DNA of 64,000 nucleotides from Amblyornis subalaris. Its lineage: Eukaryota > Chordata > Aves > Passeriformes > Ptilonorhynchidae. The stretch's first letter is position 1. The number at the start of each line of letters is the position of its first letter. The notes beneath the pieces were generated by a model, which worked only from the letters and a program-made list of their open reading frames with translations, searched no databases and had not been told where the DNA came from. Made by a program: the position numbers and the translations under genes. Location: NCBI GenBank assembly GCA_018881555.1, contig JACAXG010000050.1:3286001-3350000 (forward strand), given 5' to 3'. This document shows positions 22,479-35,400 of the stretch, in pieces.

Positions 22479-25400
22479 TTTCTCAAAGACATCATGGGAT
22501 GCAACTTCTTTTATAACAGGTGTGTCTATATGGCAGATGCACCTGACAATAGTTTCTATGTACCAGGCCTATTTCTTAAACAGCTTTCGAGTACTTCACC
22601 TATATATGAACACAGTGTGCTAAGTTCCCATTTGTGCAAATGATGAAGGAAATTCTTGTTTCTGAACATTTCATACCAACCTTTCCTAGGTAAAAATGAT
22701 CAGAGAGGTTTCCAATCAATTAAAAATCAGCCTCAATAGTATTCTGTTTTAAAATGTCACCAGGGACCTTTTCAGTCACTGCTTTTAACACTAGTTGCCC
22801 TACTCTGTCTCCTTGTGTGAAGCTCTCTTTTTAATAAACATTTTGGTTGTCAAAATTGGCTTAGCCTGAAAAAATGCAAGTTTTCCTTGGGGACCAAGGA
22901 GAATTTTTCTGCAGAGTCTAAAGCANATTGCCTAAACTCTTTCAGAGCTACAGATTATTAAAAATAAATTACTCATTTTGAATATTTTAAAAGCCATTGC
23001 TATAAAGATTAGAGGTAGCTATCTGGCTTGGTTTTATCTTGGAAAATCACCATTAAAAAGGAGAAATAGAAATAACTGGAAGCAAATGAGAACTTTTTTA
23101 TAGTTCATGAAAGATTAGTTGGACACATAACTTAACATGTGTCATTTGCATATCACGTTACTAAGTATTTTGTATGGGTTTATTTTTACTTTCCTTTGGG
23201 GCGGTGTTTGTTTGTTTTTAATAGAGAAAAATGGAAAAAAACCCCAGGATTTACTTTTAGGTGTANTTGAGCAAAAATCTATTTGTCCTGGTGAAGTCAA
23301 TTGACGAGGAAGAATGGGAGTAAAGTATTTTCACTTCAAAAGCGACTGTCCATCACTGCCTCATTCCACACAGGGTTGTAATTAACTTGTGAAAAAATCC
23401 CAGAAATGTTCACACAAGTCATAAACCTTCCCTTGGTCGTTCCCTGTCCATGCCTGCCCACCTGGATGAGTTCCCAACAAGATAACGGTATCCATCTCCA
23501 AATTATTTTNGAGAAATGAATTGACTCAGCCCTCCTTGGGATAGTTTTGACTAGTGAGCATCACCTGTTTGAAAAAAACTTGAGAAACACACAAGACAAA
23601 GTCATCACTGCCTCCTTCATCTTCCTNTCAATCCAGGCATGGGTAAGAGCATGTCAGGAATCTGCAGGAGGCACCAGTCCTGCTGGGCAGAGATATCTCA
23701 GTCTCCCATGGCCTGACCCTACAGCTTGGACTGCACAGGCAGATGTGGGAGATTCATCTTGCCCAGCCAGCAGACTGGCTTTTCAGTGGGTTTACTGCCT
23801 TGGCTACCCTGACACAGAGAACAAGACCCATATATGTTGGAGTAGAGGCAAGAAGGAAAATGTTTGCTTGGTTTGCAACTGGATTATTTTCCAAGGAAGC
23901 AAATCTTGTCAGAAAAATTCAAAGAGATGTAGAGAGACAAATAAGGGGTCAAAATTCTTCCCCACTTTCTTGCCTACTCTTGGATGGAAATAAAAGTGCA
24001 GACAGTTCATTTTGTTCCTTTACACATTTGAAGATAAAAACCAAGCTGCAAATAGTGAGCTGAATGACAAAACTTCTGACTGTCTAACCCTTTTTCCAAC
24101 AGTCTTACACGAGGTCACTGCCTTCAAACAGTTTGTGCTGAGAAGGCTCCAGCCTTTGGCCTTTAAAATACCAATGATGTAGGCTCCCAAAAATAAAAAT
24201 ACTTGTTTCCCAGTTTAATTACAGTTCAGCNGCTCTATTATCCTCCTTCAAAGAATACAGTGGTGATGCATAAATCAAATTTTGCTGACTACTTTTCTGG
24301 TGTAAACCTTTTTTCTCGACGAGAAAACAAAAAATAAAAAAGGAAAGATCTGAAGGCTATTTTCGATTTTTTTAGAGGCACAAAGTGATAGACTCATAGT
24401 CCATGTCAAATTAAAAGTCACAGAATTTAAATCACAGCAGTGGTCCTCACGACTGCTATCTAAGCTTATGCTCTAATATGAATGAAGACAGATTCCCTTA
24501 CTTCAGAAAACGCAGCCAGCTAGACTGACAGGACAAGTTTCCTCACTACCTATGGAAGGAAGGATCATTTTCTGGTAATAGTGGGATTTAATACCCTAAA
24601 CAACAACATCTGTTGACAGCTAGAAGATTCATTCAACTGCCTCATTCTCTCCCTATCTGCACTGATAACAAGACTTCAGATGTTCAGCTTCCTGACATTA
24701 CAGTTAAGTATCTCTAACACAGAAAATACAGGCACCAAAGCTCCCAGGTTTCTTTATAGCCTGGCCTTATCCATCAAAGAAAACCCTTCTAAGCTCATGC
24801 CAGATTGACTGGTATATCTTCTTTTTCTTTTCTTCTCTGTCCAATGCTCTCCCCCTCTCTGACTAAACAATGTGAAAAAGGTGGCTCTAGCACCTTTTGT
24901 TTCTAATATGATATTGTTTCCCTGTGTGAGTTTTCTTTTTTTTAAAATGGAAGGTTTGACAATGCAAGTGACCAACATCTGAATGTGTTTTTTTCCTCAA
25001 AATTTGAGTTTGATAAGCTTATTTGAGGTCAGAAGCCAAAGAAGAAACTCAAGTGCAGTTGTATAACTGCTGCATATAGAAACCCAAACATATATGGGGA
25101 AATGTACATTTGTACAAAACACAGTAAAAAACCTGTTAATGGGCAAAATGTTTTTGCAAGTTTATGTCTTTTCTAGCTGTAGGCAGCCAGTTTACTTGAC
25201 GAAAGAGTATCTTCAGTTTCCACTACAGCTCTAGGTTAGTGAATAGTAGAAAATTGTTATTTCACATGCCACTTATTATTAATGACCATAGTATTTGTTT
25301 AATGGCTAGTCTATTTTTTCCCATGTTCCTATGACAGCAATTATCACACTGTTTTAGGTATTGTGATTGGGGATGGTAGTTTTAAAGGGTATAATTTACT

Positions 25401-28050
25401 TCTGATTACTATATTGTGTCACATGAATAGCTATACTTCATCGTGGTGTACACTACTGTTACAAAAAAGAGCAAAAGAGACCCTTGCCTGAGGCTTGGTG
25501 GAGGGGAAGGAAATTAAATGTTAACATGAAGGAAAGCTGGTGTAAATATAATGACAAAAATTTCTGCATACATGACTGCAGCGAATGAGAAAGAAGGAGC
25601 AAACTTGGAATCCTGTCACCTTTCTCTCTTCTATCTGTATGCTGAAACAGTAAAAAACAACTCAAAGTATTATAGGTATTCTTCGGCCTTGGAGAACAGC
25701 ATATCGACCCTTTCTGTTCAAGTAGTGGAACAGTCACAACAGTAACCATTTTTAATACTGGGGCACTCCCTTCGCTGGTACCNGAGCAGTCTGCCAAAAA
25801 AAAGGCCCCTGATCTAGCAAGGCACGCATTGTCTCGGGACATTATATACATATAACTTTTGGCAGATTNCTTCAGCACTAGAGGAAGATGAAAAAAATAA
25901 CTTGGAACTTTGTGCTTTCCAAAAAAATTTTAAAAGCATCCTTTTCACCAAACCTATTCCTTCGGGCTGCTAATACTGATGAGCTATTGGCTAAGAATGT
26001 CTAAGATTAAAGATCAAATTCCAGCGAAGGTCACAGACAAAGCTGCTAGATCTTTTGAAACATGAAGAGGTAATGAAGTAATACACTGAAGAGTAAAATA
26101 ATCAATAGGGCCAAAGAATTTTATGGTTTGCTCTTCCTCTTTATATTCATGCAGCTCTTTGACATGCAATTGTGTATGTGGCTGCCTGCTACCTCCACAT
26201 TAGGAAATATTANGTCTCCCCAAAAGGACCTTCAGCAGACAAAATTGCTAACTTTCGTGTAAAGACAGCAAGAAGCACCACCATATCACTTGAGGGCTTT
26301 TGAAAACACAAGTACCACAAACATCTGACTTGCTTGGTGATGAAGTTAGAACTAAACAAACATCCTGTGGATGGGAACAAAGGAACTACCTATTTTTTGC
26401 TGTTTCAAGTTCAAGATGGAGATAAAATCAGATGCCTAATTAATGGATTCCCATAATCACCAAAACATAAAATAATGGCAGGGCAACATGGCAACGAGAA
26501 AAGAATGAGTCTTGCTGATTTCTTAAAAATTTTCCACTTCAAGTTTGCCACCATACAGTTCAGGCACTTATCAGTGAAGAAAAATTAAGGAGAAAGACAA
26601 AGTCTCAGAGAAGAGAGGTAGAAAAACATGAAAGGTTGATTAAGTAGCTTGAAAAGCATTGACAATGGCTGTGCTGAAGGAAAAGGATGAATCGTAAATC
26701 CAAAATTCAGTATTTGTTTTGCGAGGTACTGCCAAACATTTTGACATACAAGCAAAGCAGCTACTGCCAAACNACTCTCTAGAAATTCCCTTTCCTAATA
26801 TAATTGTGGGATGGGATATTTATCTACATCTCAGTAAAGTCTGTAGAGTACAATAATGGTGTGCATATAGGGTATATATGGAGAGTATTTTCTTAGTACT
26901 AGAACTTTCTATCAAGAGGCCTTGACCAGTGCAGCAATATCACTTTTAAAAGTTGGCCAAATTAGCCTACAGCTAGTGCCAAGCTATGTCCTTTGGTGTC
27001 GCATTTTATTTGCTTGGTATTCGTCACGGAAAATTGAGATTGCTGAATCAGGGCTTTTGTGCTTTTTCCTTCTTTTACAGAAAAACATCTGGTTCCCAAC
27101 AATCAAAGCTTGGCAAATGGAAATGGCTGGGCACTTTGGACGGCATTTTTTTCAAGAATAGGACACTGAAATTCACGCTACGTTCAGGCTCCCATTACAA
27201 TCTATAAAGGTCTAGGGCTCAGTTCAGATGCCTAAATGTGGACCTCTAGCACTCTTTGCGTTACACTGTGATATCCTAAACATCCACTGTATGTATGCTG
27301 CATGTATGAATAGAGTTAATGGAGTTTAGCAAGCAATTCATGCTTCCCTAAAGCTTGTACCTAAGACTGAGGTTAGTTGTTTAAACAAAGACATGAAGTG
27401 CCNTTCAAGACCCAGCCTTCAGTCATCTATATGCAGGGGGACTCTGGTCTTTCATAGGTCCCACATCACATCTGAGTATGTGAATGCCTTGGAAGCTCTA
27501 GGACAATGCAAAAAGCACATAGTACCTCTGTCAGGGCGACTATCTTGAATGCAAGATCTCGGCTGACTGCAGTGGGAGCACAGATATCTGCCTTGCATGT
27601 AGACCCCCAAACAACAAAGACCTTTTCTAGGGGTCGTAGTCACAAATGGATTCCCCAACCTTTGAAGCTGTGAGTGAAAAATTCCTTAACTCAGATAAAT
27701 CCAAGGCTTGTGAAGCACAATACTGGTGGTGTGATCACACTTTGCTCAAATTAGGTTTCCTCTTTTCCTCTTGCTTTGTTGTCTGGAAGACNAGAGTTGG
27801 TAAGTGGTGTTCTCAGCACTATTCTTCAGTTAAGCTCAGAAGGGGTTCCTTTTTTGTTGCTGGCTTATCCAAACTGGATATATAAAGAAATGGCAATATT
27901 ATTTGCCTGGTGTCTCTCAAACTTAGCCTTTGGATGATTTCTGGAATAGCTTTAACTGAAATGTGTGTTGGCTTTTTTTTTTAAAATGGTGCGAATCAAA
28001 GGGTTTACTCTTCTCCAGTAAGAAAATCTGTCCTGAGAAGACTTGTTAAA

Positions 28051-28092
28051 GTCCAGGCAACAGCCATTTGTGTCCAAGCAACAGCCTCACTC
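28051..28092. repeat. Two-copy tandem duplication, 21-bp unit
   Basis: GTCCAGGCAACAGCC is followed 21 bases later by GTCCAAGCAACAGCC. The copies are imperfect after the shared 15-base core. Confidence 0.75.
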
Positions 28093-31000
28093 ATTCTGCT
28101 CTTTGACCTCTTCCTCTTGAGTGACTGGAAATGTTCAAATAATGACAAATGGAAACATTGTAAATTCCCTGAAAAAAGTTGGCATTGGTGGGGATGTAGC
28201 TCACAGTGTGAAGGTCACAGAGCATGNGAGACTAAACATACCTCAGGCAATAATGCTGGCTTTCACAGCGCTAACATCAACCATGGCATTAACAAGACAG
28301 CTGCAAAAAAAACCCCCTTATCTCCAGCAATAAATGATAACACAAATACCTAAGGATAGGTTCTGGGAGCCTCTTTTCTATGATGGCTGTTAGCAGAGGC
28401 TTCAGTACACTAAGTACCCTTATCCAGTGATTGCTACTACAGCTTTCTGCAGTGAAGATCTACCTGACCCTGCTGTCTCAGTAATAGTTCATGTCTCTTA
28501 TACTATTCAGTTGAAATATCAAGACCTCAAGTACATTACATGAGTTTTCTTTGTGCATTTCTCACCCTTCCTGACTGAAATGTTTTGCTTGAATAACAGG
28601 GAGACAAGTTTTTAGAATGATGCTGTATCAGTGACTCTTCTAGTCTTACAATCACCAATTTAATCCATCTCAATCCACTTCAAATTGCAATTCAAGATGA
28701 TTTCAAACCATTAAGCACCTGCTCGGTTCTGTTTGAGGTTGCACTAAGCATTCCAGAAGCACATAGACAAGGATTTAACAAGTGGAGCACCTTTAGACAG
28801 ATGATGGTACAATAAGCATGTCTAGTACATAGGATAGTCACAGGATAGCAGTGATCCAAGCCAGTTGATCAGTTGGTCTCTTTCCCACTATGGGAAAACA
28901 CATTGCTAGCAAGTTTTTTAGCTTCTTCCTATAAACCCTTCTTTCCTTCTTCAGCATTTTCATTCCTTGTACTTCTATTTCTCTCAGGATGATATTACTT
29001 TCATATCAGATACATTTCAAAAATCTTGAGTTCTGCTCCTTCTGTATCACATATTCAGGAAAGGGAAAAAATATCTAGTAGCAGAGTTATCATTTGAACA
29101 AGTTCCTCTTGTACAAACCAACCAAAAAAATGGAAAGGTAAAGCAGAGGGCTTAACTTTGGAAATCCACCAATAGATCTGAACCCATTAAGAAACAGGCC
29201 TGGAATTAGTATAATTCATCTTATACATCTAAATATTTCTCTATATTTCCACACTTGAAGAGTGGCAAGTCCCAAGGAATCTAATGGTGTGTACTTTAAA
29301 TGGTTTCCATTATTTATTTTTCCCTTCAGGTTGTGCTAAGTGCCTTTACTAACAAAAGATTGCAGTTACTGCATTTTTACAGTTTAGATAGGGGCTGTGG
29401 CTACTAAACATTTTGTCTTAGTCACATTTTTAATTTTTTTGTTTGTTTATTTTATTTTAAGGTTTTGGTCAAATTATGGAAGAGAAAAAATATCATATAT
29501 AATGTTTATTAAACAGTTACAATAAAAAGTCTTTGAATTACTTACCCATGCTACCCAATGGATACCTAGAAATAAAAACATGTGCAGAATGCAAAATTCT
29601 GTATGAACTACTTGCAAACAGAAAAAAGAGAATTTCACCAACCTCAGATGTTTGAAGATAATACCATTTAATTTGGCACTGATGAGACACGCTCCATTTA
29701 AGATATTCTTATTTATAGNAATGGGGTGACTTCTCATAGGATCATAGAGTATATATTTTCACATACAGAGCACATGAAAATTCTTGTCTCTATCATTGTG
29801 CTATTTTCTAGAATTTAAATAATTTGGCACAATCCGACAATCAAGACTATCTTTGTAATTCACNGGTGTGTCATTCTCCTTTTGGGGTTCTACAAAAAAA
29901 TCAAATACATGTAGGTACTTATCAGCAGAGATTTTTTTTCTAATTAAAGAAAAAAAAAAATCTGTCCATAATCACCTCCTCTGTCTTTCCAGAGTCACTA
30001 AAGGACCTTAAAAAGGGTTTATTCATTTTGTTTACTCTGTAACCAGAGGATATCTCTTTTCCAACAAATTCCTTCCTTTCCTCAATGACATAGCACTTAA
30101 AAGACTTTGGTTTGATTACAGTAAGTCCCAAAGCCTGCTGTCCATCATGCAGTATATCCTACCTATTAGATAAGAACTGCACAAAAAGTCTTTCAAAAGA
30201 AATAGAGGCAAAGGAAAGGCAAAAGCTGTTTCTCAGAAGGTAATTTGTCAATTGAAACTAGAAAGGAGTCATAATATGAAAATGTTTATAATAACCTGCA
30301 AACCTACTGCAAAATATCCAGAATATCCTAAGTAAATTATCATTTTAGCTAATGATGCCAAATCAGCCCTTGAATTTTGTAACAGTGCTCTTCTGACATA
30401 TAAAACAAGTGAGGCTTGTAGGAGAAGCAGTGGGAGGGATCTTTTATGGAAATGGAGGGAATAATTTGGGAAGTTGGACAAGGTTTTCATCACTCAGCAG
30501 ATGAAGAGGATAACAGATTTTACCTACCCTAGCAGAGACTCTCCTCCTTCTACAGTGTGTAATTTTCCTGATGTTCTCTTGGTGATTTTTCTGCTCAGCT
30601 TTAGCACCATAGGCAATTAAAACCAGAAATTTTTAGACCTCAGAAAAAGGCTTTCAAGTTCTTATGTTTCACTAGTTGTAGCAGGTTCAAGCAAGTACAT
30701 TGNTGTAACAATATGAAAAAAAATCTCTTTGAGTTAATGTACCTTTAGTTAATACACAGGGACACAAAGGGGAAAAGTAAAGCTATAAATACACAAAGGT
30801 TCTGAAATGCCACATAATGTTAAGTGACTAAACAAGATGTGTGAAGGAATAAAGGTCTTTATAAGCCATATTACTAAGGCTTGCTTCCTGTGACTTACAT
30901 TCAGCGCTCTGTTACAAAAGGGTGACCTTGCTGCTTACCTCAAGAAATCCTGTGACTCAGAAAGCAAATTGGAGTCTGGATTCCAGCATGCAGAAATATT

Positions 31001-32428
31001 TTTACCCCACACCTAAATCAAGAAATGTCAATGGGCAACAACAACAACAGAATAAATTAGAACAAACAACAAAAACTAGGATGGTAATTCACTCTACAAT
31101 CCCTGTCTGTCCAGCTGAGAACTGCAAGAGGAGTTACTTTTTCTATGAAAGCATAAATCACTTTTGAAGTCTGCCCTGCTCAGCCTTTTCAATTCCTGGC
31201 TCCCTTCCATTTCTCTAAAGGATCCAGGAGCATCCAAAACTTTTCAGAAAATACCAAAGGCTATCCTAAGAGGAACTATCATAAGAATTTTGACTATCTC
31301 GCAAGAGTTTGGTGAAATTTTTGTATATGTTTACTATTTTTATATATCCCTCCCCCTTTTGTTAGCATGGTTGCAAGTAGGGNAAGTAGCAGATTGTGTA
31401 TAATGTAGCTCTTTATTTTGCTTGGAATAATTTTTGACCCATCATCTGAAGAGTTATGCCGCCTTCATGCAAAGGGTTACAATTTAAGAAGAACTGGTTC
31501 AGACATGTAGAAAAATCCCAACTCCATTGACTTGGCCTACTGGTGCAGCACCAGTTTAAAATTTAGTATGCAAGAGGTTGATCAGAAACTGAGAGTCAGA
31601 TCCAATTTAAAAACAGCACAATACTTCTGTTCTATTTGAAACAGAAAATATTTCAGCTTAACCANTCAGTGTGGACAGGAGATATCAGGGAATCATGAAT
31701 TTTTATCTACATCCATTTTCCATAATAAGAGACTAATAACATGAAGTCGGTAAAAACGTGACAAAACCTACGAAAGTGTGAGCAACCAAGCGAAGACTGA
31801 GAACTGACGCATGTCCTGCATCCTGTCTTCAGGAAGGGTATGGGCAGGGATTCGAGTACTAACATGAAAACGTATTTGAAATAAAACTGGTAATCAAGGG
31901 GAAATTACACCTGCGTATTTTCTTTCAAAACTCATATCACTAGGAGTGATCTTAGNTCTTCCAGCTGTTCCATGGCTTCTGATTTCACCCAGATGCCTGA
32001 AGTCATCCTTCTTATGCAGTACTTCAGGCAGACTGTTGCTCACCAAAGTCATGCTTCTGCATTTGTTTTCAAGGTGGTTTGGATCTTCACCAACCAAATT
32101 TTGGGAAGTTGCTTGCTCCTGTGCATAAGCAATATAAGGCATAGCCCTCCTGAACTGGTAAATTTACAGGTGTGGATGTTTTTACAAAAATGAAAGACAG
32201 TGAAGAATGAGAATCTTGTAAATCTCCAAGGCCATGAGATACCACAGCTTCACAATTCTCCCTCTGATAAGCAACCATAAGAAAGCAACTTCTCTCATCA
32301 CATCTCAGCAAGCACAGGAAAAGGAATCTCTTTAAAAGCTTTTCTTTCACACTTTTCGTTCAGAAATATCTCTCAAATGGAAGGCATATTTCTTGAGTTT
32401 GTCTTCATCAGCTGATCTCATTTGCATT

Positions 32429-32471
32429 TTCAGTTGGCTATTAAAACTATTTCAGTTGGCAGTTAAAAAAG
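32429..32471. repeat. Two-copy tandem duplication, about 22-bp unit
   Basis: TTCAGTTGGCTATTAAAA is followed by TTCAGTTGGCAGTTAAAA, with two substitutions. Confidence 0.8.
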
Positions 32472-35400
32472 AAACTTTCACCTTTAGTTCAAGAACAAAT
32501 TATTGTCAATACAATGTCTTTACAGTTTTGCCATCAAATTGTTTCATTCAGTTTCTGCAAGATCCATAGATTTATCCTAAAAAGGCTGACTTAAAAATGA
32601 ATATAAAGATTTTAAAGTGAAATTTCCATTAAGAACTCTAAAACTTCCTGTTTTGAAGATAATGATCCTAGATTAATGTCTGCTTTTTAAAGCAAGTATT
32701 ATTTTCCCAATACATTTGTCAGTGACAATAAAAAAAATGAGAAGAAAGCAACAAATGAACAGTTAAAGGACAAACTTGCCACTTAATATTATTATGAAAA
32801 TAATTCATTTTAAAACTAGCTGAAAATAAGCACTAATAACGCTAAAANCCAACAGCAATGAAAGCTGATACATTAAATCCCTCCCACTGAGTGCCAATAT
32901 TTTTGCTGATTTCAGGTCCTGAATAAGAAATAAAAAAAAAATCAAACACTATACTGGTCAGCCATTTTTCTTTGAATGGCATCCTTGGATTTCGTGCAAA
33001 TCCTCATGAATAAGTCCAAATCCCAGGAGATTCATGGTCCCTGCCAACTCCCAGAAACACCCCATGTGAGGAAAGCAAGTGTAACATTAGGGAGACTTTC
33101 TAGAGGAAATATTAGTATGGCGTTGCCATAGCTTGTTGTCAGGAAGCAGAACAGTACACAGAAATGTTGATATTATCATTTAGGAACACTTACTTGACAG
33201 GTTTTCCAGGTCAGCTCTGAGATCACTTGTGATCACTCATACTTGCATAGATAGCTCTCCACATCCAGCTCTGCAAGTTGAGGCTCCCTAAACAGACTTG
33301 TCCTTTGTTGCTCCACGCACAAGTGTTGCCCCTTTTACTAAGTGCCAGAATTTGGAGGTTTTGTAGCCGAAAGGGGAACTCAGTGACAAAAATCCCCACA
33401 TTTAAGTTCCCACTTAAACGGATGCCAACCTGCACTCCCCAGAGGGCCCACAGGCAATGCCCTCTTTGACATCTACCGAACCCAAAACAATGTCCAGATC
33501 CTTGAACCACCCCATTGCAGGAACTGTCCCTTCACATCTGGAGTAGGCAGCAAGCAGTTAAAAGTGAAACCTTGCAAAACTTCTTCATCCAAGACAAAAT
33601 GTAACATATTGCTTCTCAAAGCACATGATAGAAATCTAACAATACAGGTTGTTTTTTTTAACAGATCCACTGGGGTACTCCACCCATTCCCACTACGAAG
33701 ATTGAGAGTAGAGAGCAGAGCAAACACTTGGNGATGGCCAAGTCCTTCAGTCAATGGTAAGAACAGCATGAATCGTGTCTTTTTAGCAAGTTCACATAAA
33801 CTTTCTCCTGTTGGTTTGAAACTTTTCTCTTTAAATAATTGACTTGTAAGCAAAAAAAAAAGCTGGAGAAACATAGTTGCCTTGTGAGGCAATAGCAAAG
33901 AATTCCTTCCCAGGAAACGGGTGATGTTGCTTGACAGAGCCACCCTAAAACTAAATCTGTAGAGAAGTAGCCCTCATTCCAATTTCGAGTTATATTTGTA
34001 AATAACTGCTAGAATTTAATATGAGTTCCCTCAAATTCTTTGCAAGTTATTTAGTCTAATGCCAGTTCCTACTTTCCTGTCTTTCTAATGCTCACAGAGG
34101 TAAATAAAGTTCAGTTTAGAAGAATGTATGATCTGAAGAAAGTTGCACTTAGAAGATGTGTGAAGCAGTTGTCAGATGACTTTTTTATGTCAGTCACTAA
34201 CAGAAACTGCTAGCACTAATTTACAGTAATGATGAAGAATGTGCTGTAACTGGTGGACAGAGTCAGCACCAGTTCTTCACTGTCTCCTACATAGTCCCAT
34301 CAGTGGATCCAGAGGCAGCTGTGCCACTGAGGAAAGTGAAATTCACTGTAGGGGCCATTCACAGCTGGTAAATGCACCAATACAAGATGCTGGACCTAAC
34401 TGTAATATAAAGCAACCCCAGAGTGCCTCCAGCTGACCAAAGGTTGAATCAAGAATCCATCAGCACAAATACAACTTACAGCACTTTGTTCTTGGTTGTA
34501 CCGCGTGATGAGAAAATATACCTCAGTTTCACCCATGGGCTTGGTATAAACATAATCAGATAGTCATAGTTCTACCAACTGAAAGGAGGAACTGACATTT
34601 GCATTCAGGAATTCTGTTTTACCTACCTCTGCACACAAATAACTGCATGCTAAAAATATGAGAAAAATACCCCCCAAAATTATCATTTTTCAGCAAAAAC
34701 ATGTTCCTTATTGTTGAGTGACTAATTGATTTTTTTTTTCTCTGCAGTATGATACAATTATTGGAAATTGCAAAGCAATAACACCATCTCTCTCAGCATA
34801 AAATGGTTGGAGGATAAGAAATCAAAGTCAGGAAAAGAATAATTGCCTGAGGCATAGGTCATCTGCTGTGCTGTAGAATGTGCTAACTACATTAACTTTG
34901 TTGTACACCTGAAACTTCTAATTGCAAATAAGGCCAGATGTGCATTTCCTTGAACTTAGGGGAATGCAGAGCCTTGTCAAAGAAATTTTAAAAAAAGAGG
35001 CTCTAAGAAGACAGAAAGCCCACAATTCTACTAAGAAATGTTTTTTCAGTTGCTCTCTATTATCTATTTTCCATGGTCATTTTCAACACTAAAGCAAAAA
35101 TGCTGTTGTGGTAGGCAACACCTGCATCCCTGGGCAGTCATCCTTGGGTGGTTTCTGCTGTGATCCTCTCTTCTACCAAACAGCTACTGTTTAATTCAAT
35201 GCTGCCCTGCATTTCAATAGCCACTTATGTCTGTCCAGTCTGTCTGGAAAATACTAAAAATACCATGAGGGAATGAATGTAGGATTATCACTTGGCAGTA
35301 TTTTGCCTACCTTTGCGCCTGATGTAGCTCATGGAGGAGAGGGAAGAAAGGGGCTGTGGCAGTGTCCTGTCAAATTTTGGACGCTGCTACTTAGGGTACT

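Noticed and set aside
23547..23993. Plus-strand open frame of about 148 codons
   Set aside because: Overlapped by another long frame, contains an unknown base and resembles no known protein.
26986..27207. Possible exon after TTCTTTTACAG near 27080
   Set aside because: Only an acceptor-like word is present. No good donor follows and the peptide is unremarkable.
33473..33943. Minus-strand open frame of about 156 codons
   Set aside because: Longest frame in the window, but it has no recognisable domain, contains an unknown base and shows no clear splice signals. Frames of this length are expected by chance in 64 kb on six frames.
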